Assembly: GCA_937885815.1 (NCBI GenBank)
Contig: CALABM010000195.1
Span: 1-31,153, forward strand
DNA from: an uncultured Verrucomicrobiales bacterium
GTDB lineage: Bacteria > Verrucomicrobiota > Verrucomicrobiia > Verrucomicrobiales > Akkermansiaceae
Direction: 5' to 3'
Length of the DNA stretch: 31,153 nt
Both the position numbers and the translations under genes were made by a program. Of the stretch, positions 19,401 through 26,993 are shown piece after piece (the stretch's first letter is position 1; every line of letters begins with the position of its first letter). A model generated the notes under the pieces. That model searched no databases, was not told the origin of the DNA, and was given only the letters and a program-made list of their open reading frames with translations.

Positions 19401-22200
19401 GCTTCCGAATGTAGTACTCACCGGCAATGCCTCTGTAGGCGTTGTTGAGCAGGAGTACCTCTTCATGAACGCCAATAATCTGGGCCAAACCGAGCTGGAT
19501 TTGAAGGGGCATACCCTCACCAAGCTGGGCGGCGGTGACTTCATTGCACGCTCAGTGACCATGACGGCCGGTACGATATTGGTGCAGCAGGGTGCCTTTG
19601 GCTCAGATCTGTCAGGCAATGGCGTTCACACGGATATGGTGCTGGCTGCCGGTGCAGAACTGAAACTGGACTCCACAAGCTTGGCCGCCGCAGGCACAAC
19701 CCCCGGTCTGGAGCTCCGCTCTCTGAGCGGTTCCGGTACAGTGATTCTGAACGGCAGTACGCTTACTCTGAATACCGGAGACGACTCTAAATATTATGAA
19801 GAATACATGGATGAGGCCAAGGCCTATGACCAGTTCACGAGGACGACCGGCTTCGGCTATGCAGTATTCAGCGGCCTGATTAGTGACGGCGATGACAGTA
19901 GCAAGATTGCTAAAACAGGTGACGGCGTGCACTATATCTCCGGCAGCAGCAACACCTACACCGGTGGCACCCAGCTGCAGGGGGGACGCCTCTACCTGTT
20001 GGGCACCGGCGAGGCCTCAGAGTTCAGCAAGGGGATGTCCGAAGTAGCCTCCGGCGTGGCCGGCACAGGAGCGATTATATGGAGCAGCGCTGATGCAGAG
20101 CTTTATCTGGGCCATAATGCCCGTATCTACAACGCAGGTACAACCAACGTGCAAGGCGGTATCATGACCATCGGTGTGGAAGGTGCTCCCAATGGTGTGC
20201 TGGCAGACTACGTAGGCATTCATAGCAAGGACCTTGCCCCGGTGGTGATGGGAGGAGTAGAGTACGTGGAAATCGAAACTCATAACCTGAAGTCCATTGC
20301 CGTAAATGCACAGTATGCAGACGGCACGGAATATGTGGCCAATACGGATATTGACCGTAATAAGATGCTGCTGGTGAAGAAGAGCGACTGGGATACCGTG
20401 AAGAACACGGCAGTGACCGGCTTCTCCGATACCGGTTACAATGAGGCCATCTACTCCGGCGTTCTTGATGATTCCAACAACGTGGCTGCCAGTCTACACA
20501 AGGTAGGCGTGGGTACGCTGGTGCTGGATCAGAGCAACTCCTACACCGGCGGCACGGAAATTAAGGCCGGTACACTCCGTCTGCGCGGTTGGGGTACGCT
20601 GGGTGATGATAATGTGAAGGACAACGTCGTAGAGATGACTCAGACCGGTGCTACCCTCATGTTCACATATAACAGCGGTTATGGCGAAGATGAACCTACC
20701 GAGCTCGCGAATGATATCATCATCATTGGCACCGGTGATGCCCGCTGGGTGGGGAATGCAGCCACAGATGAAGATACCGCCGCTCTCATTTCTGCCGTGG
20801 GTCCTGCTGTAACCTTCACCCTCAGTGGCGATATTTCCGGCACAGGTAATGTACGCCACTCCGGTGAAGGCGTGCTAGTGCTCAGCGGTGATTCCTCCTA
20901 CACGGGCGGTACGTACGTCTCCCGTGGTACGCTGGAGGTGCAGAGTGCTGCCGGTCTGGGCGCCACAGCAAGCGGTCAGGGCTCGGTAACGATTGAGCAT
21001 GATGCCGACCTGAAAGTTACAGTGGAGGAAGGCTTCACTGCCGAATGCATGGTGACCACCCTTGCGGCGGATGCGAATAATATCCAAGGTGATGTCCTCA
21101 TTAGAGGAACCGCGGATACCGAGCGAATTCTGCACATGGCCAGCAATGGTTACAATGCCCTTTCCACCACGCTGGAAGAAAATGGTACGCTGTTGATTAA
21201 TGGGGTTAAAGTGACGGCGGCATCTGAACTGCTCACCGGCAATGGCCGAGTCGTAGTGTCTGATCTCTCAGGCTCCGGCTCTTCCGCCAAGTTTGCTTCC
21301 ATGATTGATTACACCGGTGACTTCAGCGTGGAGGGTGATAATGCTTCCATCTCAGTGACGGCCGGCACCTTCAGCGACGGCAGCATTCACGTGGCCGGCA
21401 GAAACGCTTCCGTATCCACGGGCAGTGACATTTTCATCTCAGCTGGTAACTTCCTGCACCTGTACTCCACGGGCAATGCATCCCAAGACACATCCCAAGA
21501 CACCGCCGCTAAGGTAATTACGGATGGCGCCGTAAGCATTGAGGCCGGTGCAATTTTCTACGTACGGAATCAGGAGACATGCGGTATTTATAACCTCAGC
21601 GAACTCGAGCAAAGCGCCAGCTACGCTATGCAGGAAACTGTGCAGATAAACCTTCAGAATGATAACCAGCTTGAAGAGCTCAATTATCTGCAGCTCGGCA
21701 TCGGCGCAAGTGCTTATAACGGGCGTTTTGATGAAGACATCGCGGCAAATCTTCAGGCGGTCGGTGTTGTGCAGGCTAAGGGCGGGCTGACGCTCGCAGG
21801 TGGTTCCACCTATGAAACGACAAATGGTCACACTAACCTGATGGGTGCCTCTCTGACGCTCGATACCATGGAAAACAGCTTGCTGACCTTCAACACCACT
21901 TCGGACGTAAGCTACAATACCACTACCGGAGCCGCACAGCTGGTACTCTTCAGCGGCGTGAACAGCGTCTATTTCGTCCGTGATAACAAGATCATAAGCT
22001 CCGGTGAAGGTATCGTCTACACGCTGGCTAACCGTTATCTCACCGGCTGGGAACACATCGATGATAACACCCTGCTGGTGTTTGACTCCTACGCCAATGT
22101 GGTCTATCTGGAACAGCAGGTAGTGCCCGAGCCGACCACGGCGACCCTGAGCCTCGTTGCTCTGGCTGCCTTGGCTATGCGCCGTCGTAGACGCAAGTAA
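13453..22200 (+). CDS. Giant secreted beta-solenoid protein with autotransporter-type repeats and PEP-CTERM, 2,915 aa
   Basis: The N-terminus MKFHLPLGFLKALMAVVC resembles the MKLHLP signal peptides of the Pmp-like pair; cleavage is likely near AIAA or just after. Most of the chain is strand-forming, Gly/Thr/Asn-rich sequence. Autotransporter-associated beta-strand units (PATR-like) are visible near residues 897-918 (LSGANSDFKGQVTVQQGSTL), 2166 (NTYTGGTQLQGGRLYL), 2361 (SNSYTGGTEIKAGTLRL) and 2480 (SSYTGGTYVSRGTLEV). Two W-rich segments (about 400-420 and 1050-1075: LYWIGTEDDKWN, VWEGESSSSYGTWS) may mark module boundaries. A distinct region at about 1457-1730 is rich in GGS/GGG turns (IIGGSYRMD, LLVGGSSEW, QLVGGSNGG). 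The end is VPEPTTATLSL, a hydrophobic stretch and RRRRRK. No autotransporter barrel and no catalytic motif were found. Inferred role: very long surface or extracellular fibre or adhesin. There is no Shine-Dalgarno. Confidence 0.85.
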   Translation: MKFHLPLGFLKALMAVVCVPGTTIAADAIQNTYTQQSLYNYYSVTAVRSYTLTATKDPVTLYWDSTSGESAVWDTVSTVTWVTRINESEEETAYEAGAEVEFGEGTGLNKSVQITSEGVSASVVKITGNGYQFSGGNMVVTENLSTEQSAKIDSVLVMGSSSTPLKIQVDEGKQLTASILETSFSDTHEQQAYEQGSFEKTGAGTLSITDAMRGAITGVTVKEGKLELATGVSMNVGANEIKGGTLENVEMLITGEIDRAVSGDVATAHNIIKSADGDNAAVLTDVTLHAGTSTEYATLQNVSFAGNSILRGYITFEETQRQRDMSVAAGGTLTVDNVCFDLHGLASGDKVLIVNNAVDNTTGTLTGWDTAKFVYSGITVNSAAVNSSVAGMVTLNDKHNGNLYWIGTEDDKWNADSTNWSTVEGGDGNNVFTALSNVYFGANEYVTNHNIAVAKDLVVMNFNLTGGNYSFSGGRIATLGNAAINTGADKVVTFNNQLVVQGSMETSGTGTLELHGATTVVKNLTLGTNNIIIGGDVSVLGGDVSELSGDVSELGKFTVISGSDKNAGSLYINGNVTAQEISISVSAGEEVGNSYNDALVNVTGNLSVGDSGKITIGGTAEQHYLGVVQAKDLTVNTQAHDVYFDNLQVESLTVAEGSHVHVRASSAASTLSTSSFPTINLSGTLALDAQGVTYDRGYNVYVENDAASLFFGPGCTIDNMKIIGKQNGSDYTNVGIEVQSRSATVTKMSDLGNLTVELGSLTAKNASGAVHGELILDNGKLKLAEGSDDIMASGSGAVRLMNGGRLDIGTTTQTFSANNEVFLSGASSITGDAEDSGLRLGNDLRVNYEDAGNSIDAKMTVEQNVTLNSTAAGSSLEISGLITGSGVLNLTGPGTVALSGANSDFKGQVTVQQGSTLTLQSTDALVKADVTINDGATLSLNTPGTANVNTLTLINGSSLAISSIVGTDEFSDQHAVLNAEKGVTLADNNVELNVIFADKLKTMTTYNIMTGVTSIDGLSFNVQHNGASLDASQYKIALDPNTHLLYMQTMMGNVWEGESSSSYGTWSKTNTDGNWSNKSNYNENAEYNDAIFGDLDGGCSNVYIEGTVAPGDVYFVADGTDYTLSSTGGKLAAGTDLHQRGESNVILRLYDNVSAADALGDVNIKSGSIKLEDHLAVAGDINIAAEGTLVLSDYGTYDANWKPIPVELRIAPHADGTFNYTISNVKFINDTSEVTFGETTFSGVTIDADGVRGTKQTPGYVTRAQITGNTNLEHLNILDSDIKGGTLSNVTLSSDDANSDKMKGYYRLQDVTIGENVVIAENACYSLVEDITFKDALTNKGVITITNINAEIGQIDYTFTVNENGKSAYTYEFIEMVGKGRFDEYSYKTFETRQVLINGINLATGLATDIDLATGLATGIGAEFIDNEDGSFTLSVGKILAYDENGNIAEVDGTVGMPQWDERWGKQDKAPGISRRYYGTNENANFVMASGADDNARYYMYDSIVNSTNADKVNNGKAIVVTLSSIATGKVASAGTWGSSASDHEVWIYDRSGFETVIGGQNDWVDAPQSAATHILVNVDPLQHNVAKNIIGGSYRMDQNAESFVTVQNGNINLLVGGSSEWGKSQAGTAHVFIDGGTIGEIFAAGYDTNLTGTQIVDGRKRAVEMVLTGGTLGNLQDNGTKRVFGGGHGYTIKGDIYIRMEGNANVTTQLVGGSNGGTVEGDIVLDLISGAANRVDAAGLGWEAGGNQIYSYTNGNVLVNLYSSFNLGSLVEGSETEYKGGSLYGGKENGTSYVKVGDGYTSTLHFARAGLYDLGCIADDGYTASQDSVNVTGFDRITMEEGAHAVVALGMFDNNMDTKTALEIRGKGIIEVIGHGANFGRDIQLQDDATLKISTSVIGQTGDEDDHTITVNTGSTIDFSGFPLETQYQEDSDYSDYAGLGFNVVISGDGANGMGALYKGKYDNSLYPKDEDATSTIVNRIVLPNVVLTGNASVGVVEQEYLFMNANNLGQTELDLKGHTLTKLGGGDFIARSVTMTAGTILVQQGAFGSDLSGNGVHTDMVLAAGAELKLDSTSLAAAGTTPGLELRSLSGSGTVILNGSTLTLNTGDDSKYYEEYMDEAKAYDQFTRTTGFGYAVFSGLISDGDDSSKIAKTGDGVHYISGSSNTYTGGTQLQGGRLYLLGTGEASEFSKGMSEVASGVAGTGAIIWSSADAELYLGHNARIYNAGTTNVQGGIMTIGVEGAPNGVLADYVGIHSKDLAPVVMGGVEYVEIETHNLKSIAVNAQYADGTEYVANTDIDRNKMLLVKKSDWDTVKNTAVTGFSDTGYNEAIYSGVLDDSNNVAASLHKVGVGTLVLDQSNSYTGGTEIKAGTLRLRGWGTLGDDNVKDNVVEMTQTGATLMFTYNSGYGEDEPTELANDIIIIGTGDARWVGNAATDEDTAALISAVGPAVTFTLSGDISGTGNVRHSGEGVLVLSGDSSYTGGTYVSRGTLEVQSAAGLGATASGQGSVTIEHDADLKVTVEEGFTAECMVTTLAADANNIQGDVLIRGTADTERILHMASNGYNALSTTLEENGTLLINGVKVTAASELLTGNGRVVVSDLSGSGSSAKFASMIDYTGDFSVEGDNASISVTAGTFSDGSIHVAGRNASVSTGSDIFISAGNFLHLYSTGNASQDTSQDTAAKVITDGAVSIEAGAIFYVRNQETCGIYNLSELEQSASYAMQETVQINLQNDNQLEELNYLQLGIGASAYNGRFDEDIAANLQAVGVVQAKGGLTLAGGSTYETTNGHTNLMGASLTLDTMENSLLTFNTTSDVSYNTTTGAAQLVLFSGVNSVYFVRDNKIISSGEGIVYTLANRYLTGWEHIDDNTLLVFDSYANVVYLEQQVVPEPTTATLSLVALAALAMRRRRRK
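15051..15113 (+). repeat. In-frame 21-bp tandem repeat (3 units)
   Basis: Three units of GTGGTGATGTGAGCG-type sequence encode GGDVSVL, GGDVSEL and SGDVSEL. The second and third units are almost identical, as expected from recent slippage. Confidence 0.85.
17649..17708 (+). repeat. In-frame 30-bp tandem repeat (2 units)
   Basis: Two near-identical 30-bp units encode INLATGLATD and IDLATGLATG; within each, GCTACCG is itself repeated. Confidence 0.85.
21479..21502 (+). repeat. In-frame 12-bp tandem repeat (2 exact units)
   Basis: CATCCCAAGACA occurs twice in succession and encodes a doubled SQDT motif. Confidence 0.85.
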
Positions 22201-22223
22201 GCGTAATCATTACAAATCACACC

Positions 22224-22267
22224 AAGAAAACCGCGCCGGATTGATTTCCGGTGCGGTTTCTTGCTTT
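22224..22267 (+). terminator. Rho-independent terminator
   Basis: AAACCGCGCCGGA pairs with TCCGGTGCGGTTT (one G-T wobble) around a short loop and is followed by a T-rich tail. It lies 24 bp after the giant gene. Confidence 0.85.
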
Positions 22268-22324
22268 AAGTGAAATTGACGCGAGTTTTTTACTTGGTGC
22301 GGATTTCTGGGAACGTAACTCCAG

Positions 22325-22353
22325 TTGACAATCAGTTCATCTCCGGATATAAT
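22325..22353 (+). promoter_or_regulatory. Perfect consensus sigma70 promoter
   Basis: TTGACA (22325-22330), a 17-bp spacer and TATAAT (22348-22353) match the consensus at every position. The leader to ATG 22450 is about 90 nt. Confidence 0.9.
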
Positions 22354-22449
22354 GAGGGCACCCCTAACGAAGCGCGGAAAACTTTACGTTAAGCGTCAAA
22401 TAAGTTCTCACGCTGCAAAAATCGTCCCTTAAAACTCGTCTTTCTGTTT

Positions 22450-23661
22450 ATGGATACAGATACTTTTAACCTGAACTCGCGTGACACGGCACGCATTACG
22501 CGCACCATATCAGCACAAGAAAATCTTGTTCTAGTGGTTAAACCTCGCGAAAAAATGGACGGCATCATGAAGTTCTTGCGGCTCAGTGCCGGAGTGGCAT
22601 TAGTGGCTTGGTTATTATGGAAAGGAGCTGAAATAAATGGCGGCTGGCCTGTCCGGCTACTGTTATGGGGGATGGCCGTCATTCTCTTTAGTTCCCCATG
22701 GCTGCACAGGTGGAAGAAGCGCAATACCCTGTATATGCTCACTTCTAACCGCGCTATCGTGATAGAGCCCAGCTATATTGGCCAAGACAAAGTACAATTC
22801 TGGCCACTGCAGCCGAATCCTATTCAAAAGGTAAATCGGTATAAAGATGGTTTTGGCGATATTGTTCTGGGCTATGAAATGAGGTGGTCAATAGGCCGGA
22901 TCTTTCAAACCCAAAGTGGCGGTTTAGCGGGAGATTTGTTCCGCCGCCGCAAGGTAAGCGTAGGCTTTCTGGACACGCCAAGGGTGGATGAAGTTTATTC
23001 GCAATTTGCCGCTTTGATAGCGCAAGGAAACGAGAGCGTGCTGCCCACGGAGCTGACTGGCTCAACATATACACCCCCGAATGTGCCGGAGTGTCCCCAC
23101 CCTTCATACAGAAAGCCCAACGAATTCGGAGAGTGGTCAAATAATACACCAGACACCTCACTGCCCCAAGCATTAATAGGCTTTGGCACCGTACTTAGCA
23201 TTTTCTCCGGCATCGCACTTGCGGTCGGGGCGGTCATTTTGCACTTTGAGCAGGAATTTGATGCAAACTGTGTTAAAACGCAAGCCACTGTAGTCAATGT
23301 CCGATACGCCATCGAAACACAGACCACTCAAACACGGCGCAGAGGCACAGGCGTGAATATTTCTCTGGATGAACGCGCCACAAGTCATACCACAACAACG
23401 TATTACCCGACCTTAAGTTTCGCCGATGCTTCCGGGCGGGCCTACTTACACGAAGCAGATGACGGTACTACAGACCCCACAGCCTACCACATAGGCCAGC
23501 AGCTTACGATTCGATATCTCCCCAATGACCCCACGGAGGTCAAAATGGGAGAAAAATCCTCATTGGGCGTAAAAGTGATGGCATTCGCTGCATTACCCCT
23601 GCTTATCTCCGTATGCATGCTGATTGCCGGCTTAGTGCAAAAACGGAAAGCTAAGACTTAA
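22450..23661 (+). CDS. Membrane protein with PH-like region and DUF3592-type domain, 403 aa
   Basis: Two modules. Residues 1-190: a short cytoplasmic start, two membrane segments (about 41-58 and 67-84), then a PH-like region beginning NTLYMLTSNRAIVIEP (92-107) with FWPLQPNP (117-124) and VGFLDTP (171-177). The second half has a membrane segment at 241-264, an extracytoplasmic-type region at 270-365 (TYYPTLSFADASGRAY, then IGQQLTIRYLPNDPTEVKMG), and a last membrane segment at 376-396. The second half fits DUF3592 (TYYP and YLPNDP motifs). The first half is paralogous to the protein at 27084, so this looks like a fusion or extended version. No catalytic motif is seen; a role in envelope homeostasis or protein contact is only inference. 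Its perfect promoter suggests strong constitutive expression. There is no Shine-Dalgarno. Confidence 0.75.
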   Translation: MDTDTFNLNSRDTARITRTISAQENLVLVVKPREKMDGIMKFLRLSAGVALVAWLLWKGAEINGGWPVRLLLWGMAVILFSSPWLHRWKKRNTLYMLTSNRAIVIEPSYIGQDKVQFWPLQPNPIQKVNRYKDGFGDIVLGYEMRWSIGRIFQTQSGGLAGDLFRRRKVSVGFLDTPRVDEVYSQFAALIAQGNESVLPTELTGSTYTPPNVPECPHPSYRKPNEFGEWSNNTPDTSLPQALIGFGTVLSIFSGIALAVGAVILHFEQEFDANCVKTQATVVNVRYAIETQTTQTRRRGTGVNISLDERATSHTTTTYYPTLSFADASGRAYLHEADDGTTDPTAYHIGQQLTIRYLPNDPTEVKMGEKSSLGVKVMAFAALPLLISVCMLIAGLVQKRKAKT

Positions 23662-23791
23662 GCATTAGTCTGACTCATCGATTGGAGAGGAACAAGGAAG
23701 AAGAACAACAGCATTCACAGGGGCGACTTTTAAGCTTCACACCCCGTGGGCGAATATGATAGAATGCGTGGTGAGAAAAATACCATACACC

Positions 23792-24913
23792 ATGAGCGAA
23801 ATAGACAACAAAACGCTTCAGGAACTTAGCTCTGCTCTCTCCAGCTGCAGCTACGCACGTGTCAGCACCCTACTGAGTAACGGCCTCAGTCCCCTGACCC
23901 GCATCCCGTCGCATGCGGATGATTATCCCGGGCGCCCCGGAGAATACCTGAAGCGCACAAACCTGACTATGCTCCACTTTGCCGGGGCGTGGACGCTCAA
24001 GAAATCGCAAGTGAAACTCATCCGCCGCCTCTTGGATGGCGGGGCTGATATACACGCTACTGATGACCAAGGCTACACCCCGCTGCATGATGCCGCCGCA
24101 GATTTGCGTGGCAGCGCGTTCGCGGCCTTCAAACGCGGTTATGAAACCACACCGGAACAGGCTACAGAACCCGTGGCGATCATGCTGGCGGCCGGAGCGG
24201 ATGTCAACGCCCGGACAGCCCTAGGCTTCACCCCCCTGCACATGGCGGCATTATATGCACCCACAGCCGTGGCAGACCTGCTGATTGCCCACGGCGCAGA
24301 CCTTCACGCCACCGCGGCCGAGGGTGAAACAGCCCTCCATTTCGCCGCCATGGCCGGAAATACCGAGCTGGTGCGCAAGCTGCTGCAAGAAGGCTTAGAT
24401 GTGAATGCCCGCGAGGCTGACGGCATGACTCCGCTAAGCCGAGCCACCTACTACACGGATTGCCCCGATATGCTCAACCTACTGGTTGATGCCGGGGCCG
24501 AGCTTTGCCCTCGCGTGGGAGAATACGAAACCACGCCTCTGCATTATGCCGCCATGGGCGGGCATGAGGGAAACCTGCGCGCCCTTCTAAAACTGGGGCT
24601 GGATGTCAACATGTGCACAAAAACGGGTGACACGCCCCTACTGCGCGCTATGATGTTCGGACACATGAACTGCGTTCAAACCTTGCTGACCGCTGGGGCC
24701 ACCACTGAGATGAACAGTGACGGAGGGGCTCTTTTCTGCCGCTTGGCCCTTGATAGCGGAGAGAGCTCCACCATCGAACTGGCCCAAAAGCACGCCCCCG
24801 CCTTTGCCGAAGTTCAGCGCAAAAGAGCTCGAAAGCGCCGGAACCGCAGCAACCTCATAACATTAGGCTTGGCGATACTCTTTTACGCCCTGCTTCGCTG
24901 GCTGATGAACTGA
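23792..24913 (+). CDS. Ankyrin-repeat protein with C-terminal membrane anchor, 373 aa
   Basis: ATG 23792 (MSEIDNKTLQELSSALSS) is preferred. An upstream ATG at 23756 overlaps a likely -10 box (TATGAT, 23755-23760) and gives an unlikely N-terminus. About seven to eight ankyrin units follow, most with consensus features: GYTPLHDAAAD, GFTPLHMAALYA, GETALHFAAMAGN, GMTPLSRATYY, TTPLHYAAMGGHEGNLRAL, GDTPLLRAMMFGHMNCVQTL, each with GAD(V/L)NA-type turns. A basic stretch (RKRARKRRNR) precedes a single C-terminal membrane segment (LITLGLAILFYALLRWLM), so the repeats most likely face the cytoplasm (positive-inside rule) and bind a protein partner. It is probably co-transcribed with the lipoprotein gene starting 21 bp downstream. 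Confidence 0.8.
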   Translation: MSEIDNKTLQELSSALSSCSYARVSTLLSNGLSPLTRIPSHADDYPGRPGEYLKRTNLTMLHFAGAWTLKKSQVKLIRRLLDGGADIHATDDQGYTPLHDAAADLRGSAFAAFKRGYETTPEQATEPVAIMLAAGADVNARTALGFTPLHMAALYAPTAVADLLIAHGADLHATAAEGETALHFAAMAGNTELVRKLLQEGLDVNAREADGMTPLSRATYYTDCPDMLNLLVDAGAELCPRVGEYETTPLHYAAMGGHEGNLRALLKLGLDVNMCTKTGDTPLLRAMMFGHMNCVQTLLTAGATTEMNSDGGALFCRLALDSGESSTIELAQKHAPAFAEVQRKRARKRRNRSNLITLGLAILFYALLRWLMN

Positions 24914-24934
24914 TAAAGGCTAAAGCTTTACATC

Positions 24935-25225
24935 ATGAAAAAACTCCGATTATTTCTAATTCTGGCAGCTAGCTGTTCCCTTGCGATGATATCCTGTGAA
25001 TCTCACGGAAAACGCCAATCCTGCAGAGTTTGTGGTGGTACCGGTAAAGATTACACTATCCGGTACCAACGCGCCAGCTCCTGTTACCATTCCGATTATT
25101 ATTCCAACGAGAGTTGCCAGCACACATTAACAGGTGAATGCCGCACCTACACTTACTCACCCTGTAAGGGCTGTGGCGGCATTGGGTGGATATACACGGA
25201 ACAGAGCGCCGCTTCCGATAACTAA
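24935..25225 (+). CDS. Small lipoprotein with DnaJ-like CxxCGGxG motifs, 96 aa
   Basis: Lipoprotein signal sequence with a likely lipobox MISC (Cys21). The mature part carries CRVCGGTG and, about 45 residues later, CKGCGGIG, the CxxCxGxG repeat known from the DnaJ Cys-rich domain, where two such repeats form one zinc site. Only one pair is present, so a single zinc site is possible. Four further Cys lie between or near (SCYHSDYY, SCQHT, ECRTY). The family is not recognised. A DnaJ role is excluded by the lack of a J domain and by the export signal. Position 21 bp after the ankyrin gene suggests an operon. Zinc binding is inference. Confidence 0.65.
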   Translation: MKKLRLFLILAASCSLAMISCESHGKRQSCRVCGGTGKDYTIRYQRASSCYHSDYYSNESCQHTLTGECRTYTYSPCKGCGGIGWIYTEQSAASDN

Positions 25226-25342
25226 AAGCCCCCAGACAGCCAGCAAGACCGAAAAAGCCCCATAAACAGATACGCGCGCAGAGGCGGCATCATGGTATGG
25301 AGTCTAAAAAAGTCCTTCCCTTAATCAAAACCAGATAACAGA

Positions 25343-25669
25343 ATGATGATTTATTTGCTTCTCAATATCAGCTTTTGCCTGTTAGTCTCAGTGCTGACGT
25401 TTTCTTTTTTCAGAAAATATGCGCTATTGAGCATGAGTTTGCTGTATACCTGGCAATTCCCCATGATGTTCTTTTTTGCATTTAGCGTTTCGCTTTGTGA
25501 TGCCCTGTTGTTGATCCATCTGCTAGTGATGCTGCTGTTACTCATTACTTGCGTGGTGCTGTTCTTCTTTAAGCAGCCAAATAAGCCATTGTCATTGATT
25601 CTGCTGTTATTACCCTTGCTTATTGTTTTTCTTATCAATGTAATGGGAGGGCATTTTATGATGAGTTAG
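25343..25669 (+). CDS. Small polytopic membrane protein, 108 aa
   Basis: Very hydrophobic, with three to four predicted membrane segments (about 3-22, 31-57, 58-76 and 82-101), many Leu, Phe and Met and few charges. The family is not recognised. ATG 25343 is followed directly by a second ATG in frame; neither has a clear Shine-Dalgarno. It lies 117 bp after the zinc-motif lipoprotein and no convincing promoter was found, so co-transcription with the ankyrin operon is possible. Confidence 0.5.
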   Translation: MMIYLLLNISFCLLVSVLTFSFFRKYALLSMSLLYTWQFPMMFFFAFSVSLCDALLLIHLLVMLLLLITCVVLFFFKQPNKPLSLILLLLPLLIVFLINVMGGHFMMS

Positions 25670-25760
25670 GGTATTCATGTGTATACGAACAAAGAACTAT
25701 CCGCGCAAAGGATTAAGCAGCAGCCCCTCAGCTTCTCGCCACCCAATCCCTCTGCCACAC

Positions 25761-25789
25761 TTGAACAGGCGAGTGAGAATCGCTATAAT
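25761..25789 (+). promoter_or_regulatory. Strong sigma70-type promoter
   Basis: TTGAAC (25761-25766), a 17-bp spacer and TATAAT (25784-25789). The surrounding block (25730-25792) is related to 26994-27055, which carries the promoter of the PH-like gene at 27084. The leader to ATG 25888 is about 92 nt and contains the conserved element at 25830-25872. Confidence 0.8.
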
Positions 25790-25829
25790 CCCCACCACGG
25801 GTACGTTTAACCGCCATGAATTTTCGTTC

Positions 25830-25872
25830 GTTTTTGCTGCGGATTCGTCGGCAAGATGTGTTAATATAAATG
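25830..25872 (+). promoter_or_regulatory. Conserved upstream element, copy B
   Basis: Near copy of 9518-9560: TTTTTGCTGCG, then ATTCG, then ATGTGTTAATAT at the same spacing, with about seven differences. It lies downstream of a strong -10 box, so in this gene it may be part of the mRNA leader. A good Shine-Dalgarno (AAGGAG) follows. Confidence 0.55.
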
Positions 25873-25887
25873 TAAAGGAGATAAATA

Positions 25888-26211
25888 ATGCAATTGTTAA
25901 CAAAGAAAAATGCGTTGCTCGGTTTGCAAATACTCACGGTAGTTGGCATCCTTGTTGGCCTGGTTGCCGGATTGCTCATAGTTAACGAAATGACGGATGT
26001 TTATATGCTGGATGTTTTTTTGTATACCATGCAGCAGGAGGAACAATTTGAGGTGCTGCATAACGCGGTTGACGAATTGATTGACGATAGTATCGTCTAC
26101 AGCATTATAGCAGCCTTTGCACTGGCAACCTCCCTTATCACAGGAGTAGCGGCCTTTATATTGACCTGTTTCATTAAAACTTATCCTAAACAGTCACCCA
26201 AAGAGATTTAA
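25888..26211 (+). CDS. Small membrane protein, 107 aa
   Basis: Two predicted membrane segments (about 9-32 and 68-96) flank an acidic loop (MQQEEQFEVLHNAVDELIDD). The family is not recognised. The start is supported by AAGGAG 7-8 bp before ATG 25888. It ends 5 bp before the lipoprotein gene at 26217, so the two almost certainly form an operon from the promoter at 25761-25789. Despite a shared upstream element, it is not visibly related to the protein at 9571. Confidence 0.7.
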   Translation: MQLLTKKNALLGLQILTVVGILVGLVAGLLIVNEMTDVYMLDVFLYTMQQEEQFEVLHNAVDELIDDSIVYSIIAAFALATSLITGVAAFILTCFIKTYPKQSPKEI

Positions 26212-26216
26212 TACTC

Positions 26217-26924
26217 ATGCCCCAATTACGTAAAATCCTTACCACCTTAGCCCTCTGCCTTGCAGCAGTGGGGATGAGTTCGTGCCGTTTGGCTTTACAT
26301 ACGCTGCCGGATTACGTTGGAAAACAAGAATTCGAGCTTAGCAGTGTAGACAAACCTGAATACGAGGTTTACAGCTGTGAAGATGTGCTCTATGTGAAGC
26401 TGCCCGGGTACTATGTACGCCCGCGAGTGGCGGTGTTTGAAACGTATCATGTGAAAGATGGAGACTGGAAAAATGGATTGGGCTGGAGCCGTTCGTCCCG
26501 CCCTCTCAGACAGGAAACCACCCTGTATCTTCCCCTAACCCAAGAACTGGTCAGCATGTGGAATGCAACGAACGCGCAAAGGCATTTACAATTCGCGCGA
26601 TATCTATCCGGAGTGCTGACTGAAGAACAGATAAAGGAAAAACAGGGTAGACTCATTGCCCATGGTCGTGTTAATGGAAATCTGGAGACGGCTATCTGCG
26701 AAGCTGCTACACAGAAGAACTATGCTCACTATGCCCTGAGGCCCATCGCCCTTCCGCTTGAGTTAGTGGATACAGTCTCAACTATCCCCCTGAGCACAGC
26801 TTCTGTAGCAACGGTTTTTGTTGTGGGTGTGCCAGCTGGATATATTGCTGCAAGCTGCAGCCAAATGCAAAAACAGGAGGCACCGCAGGTTGAACCTGCG
26901 CAGATGTCTTCTGTGATAGAGTAG
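26217..26924 (+). CDS. Predicted lipoprotein, 235 aa
   Basis: N-terminus MPQLRKILTTLALCLAAVGM followed by SSC, with Cys23 as the likely lipidated residue. The mature part has no motif I recognise: a strand-rich N-terminal part (residues 30-110) and a helical middle with LTEEQIKEKQGRLIAHG. Near the C-terminus a hydrophobic stretch (about 190-212, STASVATVFVVGVPAGYIAA) may be a second membrane contact, unusual for a lipoprotein. It is second in the operon with the small membrane protein (5-bp gap); AAAGAGA is a weak ribosome site. An envelope location is inferred. Confidence 0.65.
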   Translation: MPQLRKILTTLALCLAAVGMSSCRLALHTLPDYVGKQEFELSSVDKPEYEVYSCEDVLYVKLPGYYVRPRVAVFETYHVKDGDWKNGLGWSRSSRPLRQETTLYLPLTQELVSMWNATNAQRHLQFARYLSGVLTEEQIKEKQGRLIAHGRVNGNLETAICEAATQKNYAHYALRPIALPLELVDTVSTIPLSTASVATVFVVGVPAGYIAASCSQMQKQEAPQVEPAQMSSVIE

Positions 26925-26993
26925 GCAAAATGAGCCCCCAGAATCCGTCCTCCCCCAGGCCACACGCATTTTGCGGCAGGGCAACAAGGATGC

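Noticed and set aside
25677..25985. 102-codon ORF overlapping the gene at 25888
   Set aside because: It runs across the TATAAT promoter and the conserved leader element; the 25888 frame has a good Shine-Dalgarno.
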